From Clostridiales bacterium (GTDB lineage: Bacteria; Bacillota; Clostridia; Christensenellales; Aristaeellaceae): a DNA stretch of 64,000 nucleotides. The DNA is taken from assembly GCA_004555155.1 (NCBI GenBank), contig SFJH01000020.1, positions 1 through 64,000 of the forward strand, read 5' to 3'. A program made the translations under genes and the position numbers. The notes beneath the pieces are model-generated. The model was given only the letters and a program-made list of their open reading frames with translations. It made no database searches and was not told the DNA's origin. Positions 16,745 through 24,471 of this stretch are shown here, piece by piece (position 1 is the stretch's first letter; each line of letters starts with the position of its first letter).

Positions 16745-16774
16745 GGCGGGAGCGTCGGCGCGCTTCCGCCTTTT
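16745..16774 (+). terminator. Terminator of the FucU-like gene
   Basis: GGCGGGAGCG (16745-16754) pairs with CGCTTCCGCC (16761-16770) with one wobble; TTTTCT follows. Confidence 0.75.
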
Positions 16775-16816
16775 CTGATACCGCCTCCTCAGCCTGGATT
16801 CAAAAGGAGTTTCAAC

Positions 16817-17584
16817 ATGCTGACACTGGACAGACGGCGAGCCTTCGGGCTGTGGTTTTTCGTCGCCATACTGGCCCACTTCGCCCTCTATTTCAACGAC
16901 GGATCCTTCTTCGTTCTGGAGCGCGACGGCGACGCGCTGGCGGCGTTCACCATGGCCAACGCCATGGGCATGGTCACCTACATCATGCCCCTGTTCGCCG
17001 CGCTGCCCTTTTCCGCCGGCTTCTGCGCCGACTGGAACAGCGGCTTTGCAGGCCCTGCCGCGATGCGCGCCGGCAACCGGCAGTATCTGTTCAGCAAGTG
17101 GCTGGCCTGCGCGCTCTCCGGCGGACTGGCGCCGGCCCTCGCCACGCTGCTGTTTCTCCTGATGCTGAATCTGAAATTTCCCACCTCTGCGGAGTTCATG
17201 GCGATCTGCGCCGCCGGAGATCCCTTCAACGGCGTGCTGAACCTGGGCGCCCCGCTGGGGCTGGCGCTCTACTACTCCGGGCTGATTGCCATGCAGTTCC
17301 TGGCAGGCGCGTGCTGGGCCAGCGTGGGGCTGGCCTTTTCGGCGTTCTGCCCCAACGTGCTGCTGACGCTCTGCGTGCCGCTGGCGGCTTACCGCCTGTC
17401 GCTGGAGCTCTATTACTGGCTGAACCTGCCCTACTGGCTGAACCTGCCGCTTCTGCAGGACTGCTGCGTGGAGATGAACTACGCGCTGACGCTGCTGACC
17501 GGCGTGTTCGTCTTCGGCGGGCTGAGCCTGCTGATGGGCGCGATCTTCTGTTTCCGCGCAAGGAGGAGGCTGACGTATGGATAA
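16817..17584 (+). CDS. ABC-2 type transporter permease (first subunit)
   Basis: A 255-residue protein with about six hydrophobic segments (WFFVAILAHFALYF; YIMPLFAALPFSAGF; SGGLAPALATLLFLLML; and three more), an ABC-2 permease layout. No catalytic motifs. The gene overlaps the next permease by 8 bases, and an ATPase gene follows with an ATGA overlap, so the three form one transporter. The size and layout resemble lantibiotic-immunity or bacitracin-type exporters. A local duplication gives YWLNLPYWLNLP near residues 200-211. Confidence 0.75.
   Translation: MLTLDRRRAFGLWFFVAILAHFALYFNDGSFFVLERDGDALAAFTMANAMGMVTYIMPLFAALPFSAGFCADWNSGFAGPAAMRAGNRQYLFSKWLACALSGGLAPALATLLFLLMLNLKFPTSAEFMAICAAGDPFNGVLNLGAPLGLALYYSGLIAMQFLAGACWASVGLAFSAFCPNVLLTLCVPLAAYRLSLELYYWLNLPYWLNLPLLQDCCVEMNYALTLLTGVFVFGGLSLLMGAIFCFRARRRLTYG
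17414..17449 (+). repeat. 18-bp direct duplication inside the permease gene
   Basis: TACTGGCTGAACCTGCCC at 17414-17431 is repeated at 17432-17449 with one change, duplicating YWLNLP in frame in a hydrophobic segment. Confidence 0.85.
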
Positions 17585-18413
17585 GCGTGCATGGGCCTGC
17601 TGCCGCCACAGTCTGAGAACGCTGATCGCCACGCCGCGCATCTGGGCGGTGCTGATTCTCTGCGTGCTGTGCATCGACCGCTATCTCGCCCCGATCACGG
17701 ACATGATGACCGCCGAGGGCGCGCGCATCAGCTGGGCGGGGCTGGCGGTCTTCCTGCTCAACGACAGCTGGGTCTCCGCAATGGCGGCGCTGGGCCTGCT
17801 GATTCTGCTGTTCGACGTGCCGCGCCGCGACGAAGCGCAGAAGTATCTGCTGATGCGCGCGGGCCGTCGCGCCTGGGCGCGGGGCCAGCTGTACTACGTG
17901 CTTTGCGCCGCAGCGCTCTACATGGCGGCGCTGGGCCTGATCCTGCTGGCGTGGCTTGCGCCCTGGATCGACTGGACGTCCGGCTGGAGCCCGACCATCG
18001 AGCAGTTCGTGAACGGCGCTTACGAGGTCTACGACAGCATGATCTACTACGATCCCTGGATTCTCCGCGCCTATTCTCCGCTGGGCGCGCTGGCGCTGGA
18101 GGGTGCGCTGCACTACATCCTCTTCGCGGCGCTGGGCTTCGCCATGTGCCTGGTGAACGCCGCGGCGGGCAGCCGCGCGGGATTCCTGATCGCCGCCGCC
18201 CCCGTGCTGGCGGATACCGTCATCACCGAATACTTCCCCGTCTCCGCAACCTATTTCTCTCCGGCAACGCTGACCCGGCTCTCCTGTCTGGACTACGGGG
18301 ATGAAATGCTGCGGCCCTCTGCCGGATATGCGCTGTTCGCGCTGCTTCTGCTGGCCGCGGTTCTCGGCGCGCTGTTTGTATGCGTATATGGCAGAAAGGA
18401 AGTGCACCCATGA
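17577..18413 (+). CDS. ABC-2 type transporter permease (second subunit)
   Basis: A 278-residue membrane protein with about six helices (IWAVLILCVLCI; WVSAMAALGLLILLF; LYYVLCAAALYMAALGLILL; and others). It starts 8 bases before the end of the preceding permease and ends in an ATGA overlap with the ATPase gene. Its N-terminal half contains an RRDEAQKYLLMRAGRRAWARGQ stretch reminiscent of the cytoplasmic coupling region of ABC-2 permeases. It probably forms a heteromeric channel with the first subunit. Substrate unknown. Confidence 0.75.
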   Translation: MDKRAWACCRHSLRTLIATPRIWAVLILCVLCIDRYLAPITDMMTAEGARISWAGLAVFLLNDSWVSAMAALGLLILLFDVPRRDEAQKYLLMRAGRRAWARGQLYYVLCAAALYMAALGLILLAWLAPWIDWTSGWSPTIEQFVNGAYEVYDSMIYYDPWILRAYSPLGALALEGALHYILFAALGFAMCLVNAAAGSRAGFLIAAAPVLADTVITEYFPVSATYFSPATLTRLSCLDYGDEMLRPSAGYALFALLLLAAVLGALFVCVYGRKEVHP

Positions 18414-19042
18414 TCAAGCTTTCTCATGTGACCAAGCGCTACGGGCGCGAAACGGTGCTGGACGACGTCAGCGCGTTCTTCCGCGCCGGCGAAATCCACG
18501 GCATCATCGGCCGCAACGGCTCGGGCAAGACGGTGCTGCTCAAGTGCATCGCCGGGCTGTCCAGTGTGGATCAGGGCGTCATCCGGGTGGGGCGGAAGGT
18601 CATCGGCCGCGACGTCGAGATTCCGCCGCGCATGGGCGCGATCATCGAGACGCCCGGCTTCCTGCCCAATTACTCGGGCTACCGCAATCTGAAATTTCTG
18701 GCGGACATCCGGGGCCGGATCGACGGCGTGGACGTGTGCGAGGCCATGGAGCGCGTGGGCCTGGATCCCGAGAGCCGCAAGCACGTTTCGAAGTATTCGC
18801 TGGGCATGCGCCAGCGGCTCGGCATCGCCCAGGCGCTGATGGAGCGCCCCCGGCTGCTGCTGCTGGACGAGCCGATGAACGGTCTGGACAACGAGGGCGT
18901 AGAAGACATGCGCCAGCTGTTTCTCAACCTGCGCAGCGAGGGACGAACGCTGCTCATCGCCAGCCACAATCCGCTGGACATTCAGGAGCTGTGCGACCAC
19001 GTCTATCAGATGGACGCCGGCCGCCTGTACTCCATCCGCTGA
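18410..19042 (+). CDS. ABC transporter ATP-binding protein
   Basis: A 210-residue ATPase; ATG 18410 overlaps the preceding stop. Walker A GRNGSGKTVLLK lies near residue 37, Q-loop region GAIIETPGFLP near 85, signature YSLGMRQRLGIAQ near 130, Walker B LLLLDEPMNGLD near 150 and switch His in IASHNP near 188. The ETPGFLPNYSGYRNL segment is typical of the BcrA/lantibiotic-immunity group, which exports antimicrobial peptides or works with two small permeases. Works with the two permeases just upstream. Confidence 0.9.
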   Translation: MIKLSHVTKRYGRETVLDDVSAFFRAGEIHGIIGRNGSGKTVLLKCIAGLSSVDQGVIRVGRKVIGRDVEIPPRMGAIIETPGFLPNYSGYRNLKFLADIRGRIDGVDVCEAMERVGLDPESRKHVSKYSLGMRQRLGIAQALMERPRLLLLDEPMNGLDNEGVEDMRQLFLNLRSEGRTLLIASHNPLDIQELCDHVYQMDAGRLYSIR

Positions 19043-19106
19043 CCGCATCCCGCGGCAGGGACGCTGGCAAGGTATCGCGTTAAAGCGTAAATTCCTGTTA
19101 AACCGG

Positions 19107-19135
19107 TTGACAACGAACAATATCCGTGTTATAAT
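19107..19135 (+). promoter_or_regulatory. Promoter of the ilv-leu operon
   Basis: Consensus TTGACA at 19107-19112 and TATAAT at 19130-19135 with a 17-bp spacer. Transcription would start near 19142, about 300 nt before ilvB. Confidence 0.9.
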
Positions 19136-19185
19136 GCATAACAATCGGATTTTACTCGTGATTCTTGACGATGGAGATTGTCGAA

Positions 19186-19305
19186 ATGAACGCTGTCTTT
19201 GCAATGATCGGCATCCTGGGTCTACTCGCCAGCATTATCCTTGTGCGACTTATTATGCACGACGATAGTGCTAAAAGTTATGCCCTGCAATGCCAAGCGT
19301 TTTGA
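19186..19305 (+). CDS. ilv operon leader peptide (39 aa)
   Basis: ATG 19186 has GGAG ten bases upstream. Of the 16 codons between 19207 and 19254, five are Ile, five Leu and one Val (peptide section IGILGLLASIILVRLI). The ORF stops at 19303-19305, 60 bases before an intrinsic terminator and 135 bases before ilvB. This is the layout of ribosome-mediated attenuators such as E. coli ilvL. The distal codons hold CTGCA (19285-19289) and GCGTT (19297-19301), which can pair with the terminator's 5' arm. A single membrane helix could also be read from the peptide, so a small membrane protein is the alternative. An in-frame ATG at 19171 lacks a ribosome site. Confidence 0.7.
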   Translation: MNAVFAMIGILGLLASIILVRLIMHDDSAKSYALQCQAF

Positions 19306-19364
19306 TTCGGCAGCCAGAGGATGAAATCAATGGATGTCGAAAATTCGGGAAAAAGATGTTTCGC

Positions 19365-19403
19365 AACGCCTGCAGTCTAACTTTTAGACGGCAGGCGTTT
19401 TTC
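19365..19403 (+). terminator. Attenuator terminator of the ilv-leu operon
   Basis: AACGCCTGC (19365-19373) pairs with GCAGGCGTT (19391-19399), and GTCTAA (19375-19380) with TTAGAC (19384-19389), around a 3-nt loop. TTTTTCT follows. It sits between the leader peptide and ilvB, so it must be read through for expression. Confidence 0.88.
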
Positions 19404-19440
19404 TGCAAGCAATCGCTCAATACACAAGGAGGAACACATC

Positions 19441-21147
19441 ATGCAGATGACCGGCGCAAAGATTCTGATGGAATGTCTGCTGGAGCAGGGGGTCGACACG
19501 ATCTTCGGCTATCCGGGCGGCACCATCCTGAACGTTTACGACGAGCTGTATCATTATGAAGGCCGCGTCAAACACATTCTGACCGCCCACGAACAGGGCG
19601 CGTGCCACGCGGCGGACGGCTACGCCCGCTCCACCGGCAAGGTTGGCGTATGCTTCGCCACCTCCGGCCCCGGCGCGACCAATCTGGTCACCGGCATCGC
19701 CACCGCTTACATGGACTCCTCGCCCATCGTCTGCATCACCTGCAACGTCAACACCGACCTGATCGGAAAGGACTCCTTCCAGGAGGTCGATATCACCGGC
19801 GTGACCATGCCCATCACCAAGTGCAACTATCTGGTGCGCTGCGTAGAGGATCTGGCCGACACCGTGCGCGAAGCCTTCGCCATCGCCCGCAGCGGACGTC
19901 CCGGCCCCGTGCTGCTGGACATCCCCAAGAATGTCACCGCGGCGCTGTGCGAATATGAACCGCTGGATCGCCGGGAGCACGGCTCCAACGGCAAGCTGGG
20001 CAAGCTGATGCAGCGCGCCAGCCAGAACTTCAAGGCCCCCGAGCCGGATCACGCCGACATCGACAGGCTGGTGGAGCTGATCAACGAATCCAAAAAGCCG
20101 CTCCTGATCTGCGGCGGCGGCGTGGTGCGCAGCCGCGCCCACGTGGAGTTCGAAGCCTTCGCCAACAAGATCGACTCACCTGTCGCCATCACCGTCATGG
20201 GCGGCGGCGGCTTCCGCGGCCGCAACAAGCTGACCACCGGCATGATCGGCATGCACGGCTCCCAGGCCTCCAACATGGCCGTGGACGCCTGCGACCTGCT
20301 CATCGCCGTGGGCTGCCGGTTCTCCGATCGCGTGGCGCTGAAGCCCTCCAGCTTCGCGCAGAACGCGAAGATCGTTCAGATCGACATCGACCGCTCGGAG
20401 ATCAACAAGAACGTCGAGACCGACCACCACATCATCGGCGACGCCAAGCGCGTGCTGGAACTGCTCAACGAGCGCGTTCACCAGATGGACCACTCCGAGT
20501 GGAAGGACTACGTGTTCTCCTTCAAGACGGAGACCGAGTACGATCAGGTGGAGGACCGCCTGACCCCCGGCCAGGTTCTCTCGTCCATCGCCCGGATCCT
20601 GCCCCAGGACACCATCGTCTCCACCGACGTCGGCCAGCACCAGATGTGGGCCATCCAGCACTTCCACTTTGACTATCCGGGCCAGCTGCTCACCTCGGGC
20701 GGCTTCGGCACCATGGGCTTCGGCCTGGGCGCAGCCATCGGCGCGCAGGTGGGCAACCCGGACAAGTGCGTGCTGCACGTAACCGGCGACGGCGGCTTCC
20801 GCATGAACTGCAACGAGCTGGCCACCGAGCAGTATTACAACCTGCCCATCATCACGGTGCTGTTCAACAACGGCACGCTGGGCATGGTTCGCCAGTGGCA
20901 GACGCTGATCTACAAGGGCCACTACTCCCAGACCACGCTGGACCGCGCGCCCAACTTCGTGAAGCTGGCGGAGGCCTATGGCCTGGGCGGCCGCCGGGTC
21001 ACCAACGTGGAGGAGCTGGAGGAGGCGCTCAATGAAGCGCTGCACTGCGGCCACGGCTATGTGATCGACTGCGCCATCGATATGGACGAGATGGTTCGTC
21101 CCATGGTGGGCGGCGGCAGCCACATCACCCAGTTCATGATCGATTGA
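19441..21147 (+). CDS. ilvB: Acetolactate synthase, large catalytic subunit
   Basis: A 568-residue ThDP enzyme of standard length. FGYPGGTILNVYDELY opens the PYR domain; the catalytic Glu is in TAHEQGACHAADGYAR (about residue 51). The ThDP/Mg motif GDGGFRMNCNELAT lies near 449 and a FAD/acetolactate synthase segment NNGTLGMVRQWQ near 475. It condenses two pyruvates to acetolactate (Val/Leu) or pyruvate and 2-oxobutyrate to acetohydroxybutyrate (Ile). First structural gene of the operon, AAGGAGG before ATG 19441; ilvN follows after 13 bp. Expression is probably set by the leader attenuator. Confidence 0.96.
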   Translation: MQMTGAKILMECLLEQGVDTIFGYPGGTILNVYDELYHYEGRVKHILTAHEQGACHAADGYARSTGKVGVCFATSGPGATNLVTGIATAYMDSSPIVCITCNVNTDLIGKDSFQEVDITGVTMPITKCNYLVRCVEDLADTVREAFAIARSGRPGPVLLDIPKNVTAALCEYEPLDRREHGSNGKLGKLMQRASQNFKAPEPDHADIDRLVELINESKKPLLICGGGVVRSRAHVEFEAFANKIDSPVAITVMGGGGFRGRNKLTTGMIGMHGSQASNMAVDACDLLIAVGCRFSDRVALKPSSFAQNAKIVQIDIDRSEINKNVETDHHIIGDAKRVLELLNERVHQMDHSEWKDYVFSFKTETEYDQVEDRLTPGQVLSSIARILPQDTIVSTDVGQHQMWAIQHFHFDYPGQLLTSGGFGTMGFGLGAAIGAQVGNPDKCVLHVTGDGGFRMNCNELATEQYYNLPIITVLFNNGTLGMVRQWQTLIYKGHYSQTTLDRAPNFVKLAEAYGLGGRRVTNVEELEEALNEALHCGHGYVIDCAIDMDEMVRPMVGGGSHITQFMID

Positions 21148-21160
21148 GGAGGGAAGCGCA

Positions 21161-21712
21161 ATGAACCAGATCACAAGACGAACTCTGGCCGTGCTGGTGG
21201 ACAACGAAGCGGGCGTCCTGTCGCGGGTCGTGCGGCTGTTCTCCGGCAAAGGCTACAACATCGAATCCCTGGCCGTCGGCACCACCGACGACCCCAAGGT
21301 CTCGCGCATCACCATTGAAGTGCTGGCGGACGAAAAGCAGACCCATCTGCTGTCCAACCAGCTGCGCAAGCTCATCTGTGTGCACTCGGTCAAGACCCTG
21401 CAGCCGGATCACTCCATCCGCCGCGAGCTGGTGCTGATCAAGGTGCTGGCGCAGACCAGCGAGACCCGCAACGAGGTGATCCAGATCGCGAACATCTTCC
21501 GCGCGTCGATCATCGACGTCTCGATCTCCTCGATCACCCTTGCCGTCATCGGCGATGAGAGCAAGGCTGAAGCAATCCAAAACCTCCTGAAGGAGTTTGG
21601 AATCCTCGAACTCGTGCGCACCGGCATGGTGGCGCTCGAGCGAGGACAATACACCATTGACGAACAGACCAAGGAAAAAGGAGAGTTTGACTATGGCAAA
21701 AATGTACTATGA
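21161..21712 (+). CDS. ilvN: Acetolactate synthase, small regulatory subunit
   Basis: A 183-residue protein with an N-terminal ACT domain (LAVLVDNEAGVLSRVVRLFSG, GYNIESLAVG, residues 8-45) and a C-terminal domain of about 90 residues (RELVLIKV to GMVALERG). It activates IlvB and gives valine feedback inhibition. Its last 20 bases overlap the ilvC start region, so the C-terminal tail (KEKGEFDYGKNVL) is translated from the ilvC ribosome site and start codons in another frame. This suggests translational coupling. Confidence 0.93.
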   Translation: MNQITRRTLAVLVDNEAGVLSRVVRLFSGKGYNIESLAVGTTDDPKVSRITIEVLADEKQTHLLSNQLRKLICVHSVKTLQPDHSIRRELVLIKVLAQTSETRNEVIQIANIFRASIIDVSISSITLAVIGDESKAEAIQNLLKEFGILELVRTGMVALERGQYTIDEQTKEKGEFDYGKNVL

Positions 21713-22712
21713 GAAGGACTGCGATCTCAACAAGCTCAACGGCAAGAAGATTGCGATCATTGGTTACGGTTCCCAGGGTCACGCCCACGCGCTGAATCTG
21801 CGCGATTCCGGCTGCGACGTCATCGTCGGCCTGCGCAAGGGCGGCAAGTCCTGGCCCGTTGCGGAGAAAGACGGCTTCAACGTCATGACCGTTCCGGAGG
21901 CCACCCAGCAGGCGGACATCATCATGATCCTGATCAACGATGAGAAGCAGGCCGACATGTACAAAAAGGACATCGAGCCCTACCTGACCGAGGGCAAGGC
22001 CATCGCGTTCGCCCACGGCTTCAACATCCGCTACAAGCAGATCGTTCCTCCGGCCAATGTGGACGTGTTCATGGCGGCCCCCAAGGGCCCGGGCCACACC
22101 GTCCGCTCCCAGTACGTCGCGGGCAAGGGCGTTCCCTGCCTGATCGCCGTGGAGCAGAACGCCACCGGCAAGTGCTATGACATCGCCCTGGCCTACATCG
22201 CAGGCATCGGCGGCGCCCGCGCGGGCATCATGGAGACCACCATGCACGACGAGACCGAGACCGACCTGTTCGGCGAGCAGGCCGTGCTGTGCGGCGGCGT
22301 AGTCGATCTGATGCGCTGCGGCTTCGAGACGCTGGTCGAGGCCGGCTACGAGCCCGAGAACGCCTACTTCGAGTGCATCCACGAGATGAAGCTGATCGTC
22401 GACCTGATCAACAAGGGCGGCGTCGCGGCCATGAACTACTCCATCTCCGACACCGCCGAGTACGGCGAGTACGTCTCCGGCCCCCGCGTCCTGCCCTATG
22501 AGCAGACCAAGGCCAACATGAAGGCCGTGCTCAGCGACATCCAGGACGGCACCTTCGCCGGCAAGTGGATCGCCGAGAACAAGAACGGCCGCTGCTTCTT
22601 CAACTCCAAGCGCGAGCAGCTCGCCAAGCATCCCATGGAGATCATCGGCAAGCAGCTGCGCGAGCAGATGCTGTGGAAGAACGACGCCGATCTGGACAAC
22701 GCTTCCAACTAA
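21693..22712 (+). CDS. ilvC: Ketol-acid reductoisomerase
   Basis: A 339-residue class I enzyme, the normal bacterial length. The Rossmann motif GYGSQGHAHALNLRDSG (about 26-42) and following RKGGKSW loop predict NADPH or NADH binding; the C-terminal knotted domain holds the Mg ligands in ETDLFGEQAVLCGG (about 190) and the FECIHEMK helix (about 228). It converts acetolactate to dihydroxyisovalerate and the isoleucine counterpart. ATG 21693 lies inside the end of ilvN behind AAGGAGAG. Confidence 0.96.
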   Translation: MAKMYYEKDCDLNKLNGKKIAIIGYGSQGHAHALNLRDSGCDVIVGLRKGGKSWPVAEKDGFNVMTVPEATQQADIIMILINDEKQADMYKKDIEPYLTEGKAIAFAHGFNIRYKQIVPPANVDVFMAAPKGPGHTVRSQYVAGKGVPCLIAVEQNATGKCYDIALAYIAGIGGARAGIMETTMHDETETDLFGEQAVLCGGVVDLMRCGFETLVEAGYEPENAYFECIHEMKLIVDLINKGGVAAMNYSISDTAEYGEYVSGPRVLPYEQTKANMKAVLSDIQDGTFAGKWIAENKNGRCFFNSKREQLAKHPMEIIGKQLREQMLWKNDADLDNASN

Positions 22713-22729
22713 TCTCTCCTTTTTCTTCT

Positions 22730-22757
22730 GCCGCGGGCGTCCCGCCACGCCCGCGGC
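22730..22757 (+). other. Strong intercistronic hairpin between ilvC and ilvD
   Basis: GCCGCGGGCGT (22730-22740) pairs perfectly with ACGCCCGCGGC (22747-22757), 6-nt loop. No T run follows, so it is not a normal terminator; an mRNA-stabilising or processing element is more likely. Confidence 0.7.
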
Positions 22758-22789
22758 CCTTCGGGATTTCCAACGGGAGGTACAACGCT

Positions 22790-24451
22790 ATGAATTCTGA
22801 TTACATCAAGTCGGGCGTCGAGCGCGCCCCGAACCGGAGCCTGCTTTACGCGCTGGGATATACGGACGAGGAAATTCGCCGTCCGATCATCGGCGTCGTC
22901 AGCTCCCACAATGAAATCGTTCCCGGTCACATGAACCTCGACAAGATCGCCGAGGCCGTGAAGGCCGGCGTGCGCGCAGCCGGCGGCACCCCGGTCATGT
23001 TCCCCGCCATCGCCGTCTGCGACGGCATCGCCATGGGCCACATCGGCATGAAGTATTCCCTGGTCACCCGCGACCTGATCGCCGATTCCACCGAGGCCAT
23101 GGCCATCGCGCACCAGTTCGACGGACTGGTGATGATCCCCAACTGTGATAAAAACGTGCCCGGCCTGTTGATGGCCGCCGCGCGATTGAATATTCCCACC
23201 ATCTTCGTCTCCGGCGGCCCGATGCTGGCCGGACACCTGAAGGACGGCCGCCGCACCTGCCTGAGCCACATGTTCGAGGCGGTCGGCGCCTATCACGCCG
23301 GTACGCTGGACGACAAGGGCGTGCTGGACTACGAAGAAAATGCCTGCCCCTCCTGCGGCTCCTGCTCCGGCATGTACACCGCCAACTCCATGAACTGCCT
23401 GACCGAGGCCATCGGCATGGCGCTGCCGGGCAACGGCACCATTCCCGCGCCCTACTCCGCCCGCCTGCGCCTGGCCAAGCACGCCGGCATGCAGATCATG
23501 CAGCTGGTGGAGAAGAACATCCGCCCCCGCGACATCATGACTCCCGCCGCGTTCCACAACGCCGAGACCGTCGATATGGCGCTGGGCTGCTCCACCAACA
23601 CCATGCTGCATCTGCCCGCCATCGCCCATGAGGCCGGCGTGACCATCGATCTGGACATGTCCAACGAGATCTCCGCCAAGACCCCGAACCTGTGCCATCT
23701 GGCCCCTGCGGGCGACACCTTCATGGAGGATCTCGAGCGCGCCGGCGGCGTGTCCGCAGTGATGAAAGAGCTGACGAAGAAGGATCTGCTGGATACCTCC
23801 GTCATGACGGTCACCGGCAAGACCATGGCTGAGAATCTGGAGGGCGTGGAGAATCTCGATCCCTCCATCATCCGCCCCATCGAAAATCCCTACTCCGCCC
23901 AGGGCGGCATCGCCGTATTGAAGGGCAACCTGGCCGTGGACGGCTGCGTGGTCAAGCAGTCCGCCGTCGCGCCCGAGATGATGGTGCACGAGGGCCCCGC
24001 CCGCGTGTTCGACTCCGAGGAGGACGCCATCGCCGCCATCTATGCGAAAAAGATCGTGCCCGGCGACGTGGTGGTCATCCGCTACGAGGGCCCCAAGGGC
24101 GGTCCCGGCATGCGCGAGATGCTCAACCCCACCTCCGCCATCTGCGGCATGGGCCTGGGCGAGAGCGTGGCGCTGATCACCGACGGCCGCTTCTCCGGCG
24201 CCACCCGCGGCGCGTCCATCGGCCACATCAGCCCCGAAGCGGCTGCGGGCGGACTGATCGCGCTGGTGGAGGAGGGCGACCTGATCTCCATCGACATTCC
24301 CAACTGCAAAATTGAGCTGAAGGTGTCCGACGAGGCGCTGGCCGAGCGCCGCGCGAAGTGGGTCTGCCCGGAGCCGAAGGTCAAGACCGGCTACCTGGCC
24401 CGCTACGCCAAGCTGGTCACCTCCGCCGACAAGGGAGCAATTTTGCTGTAA
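22790..24451 (+). CDS. ilvD: Dihydroxy-acid dehydratase
   Basis: A 553-residue Fe-S dehydratase, typical length. ATG 22790 follows CGGGAGG. Cluster cysteines are seen in NCDKNVPG (about residue 120) and CPSCGSCSGMYTANSMN (about 186-202), and the signature DGRFSGATRG lies near 465. It dehydrates dihydroxyisovalerate and dihydroxymethylvalerate to the 2-oxo acids that become Val and Ile and feed leucine synthesis. Between ilvC and leuA in the same operon. Confidence 0.96.
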   Translation: MNSDYIKSGVERAPNRSLLYALGYTDEEIRRPIIGVVSSHNEIVPGHMNLDKIAEAVKAGVRAAGGTPVMFPAIAVCDGIAMGHIGMKYSLVTRDLIADSTEAMAIAHQFDGLVMIPNCDKNVPGLLMAAARLNIPTIFVSGGPMLAGHLKDGRRTCLSHMFEAVGAYHAGTLDDKGVLDYEENACPSCGSCSGMYTANSMNCLTEAIGMALPGNGTIPAPYSARLRLAKHAGMQIMQLVEKNIRPRDIMTPAAFHNAETVDMALGCSTNTMLHLPAIAHEAGVTIDLDMSNEISAKTPNLCHLAPAGDTFMEDLERAGGVSAVMKELTKKDLLDTSVMTVTGKTMAENLEGVENLDPSIIRPIENPYSAQGGIAVLKGNLAVDGCVVKQSAVAPEMMVHEGPARVFDSEEDAIAAIYAKKIVPGDVVVIRYEGPKGGPGMREMLNPTSAICGMGLGESVALITDGRFSGATRGASIGHISPEAAAGGLIALVEEGDLISIDIPNCKIELKVSDEALAERRAKWVCPEPKVKTGYLARYAKLVTSADKGAILL

Positions 24452-24471
24452 TCAAGGAGGATGAACGCAAA

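Noticed and set aside
19171..19305. Leader peptide starting at the upstream ATG 19171
   Set aside because: It has no ribosome site, while ATG 19186 has GGAG at a suitable distance; the Ile/Leu/Val run is the same in both.
22730..22757. Terminator between ilvC and ilvD
   Set aside because: No U run follows the stem and ilvD lacks its own promoter.
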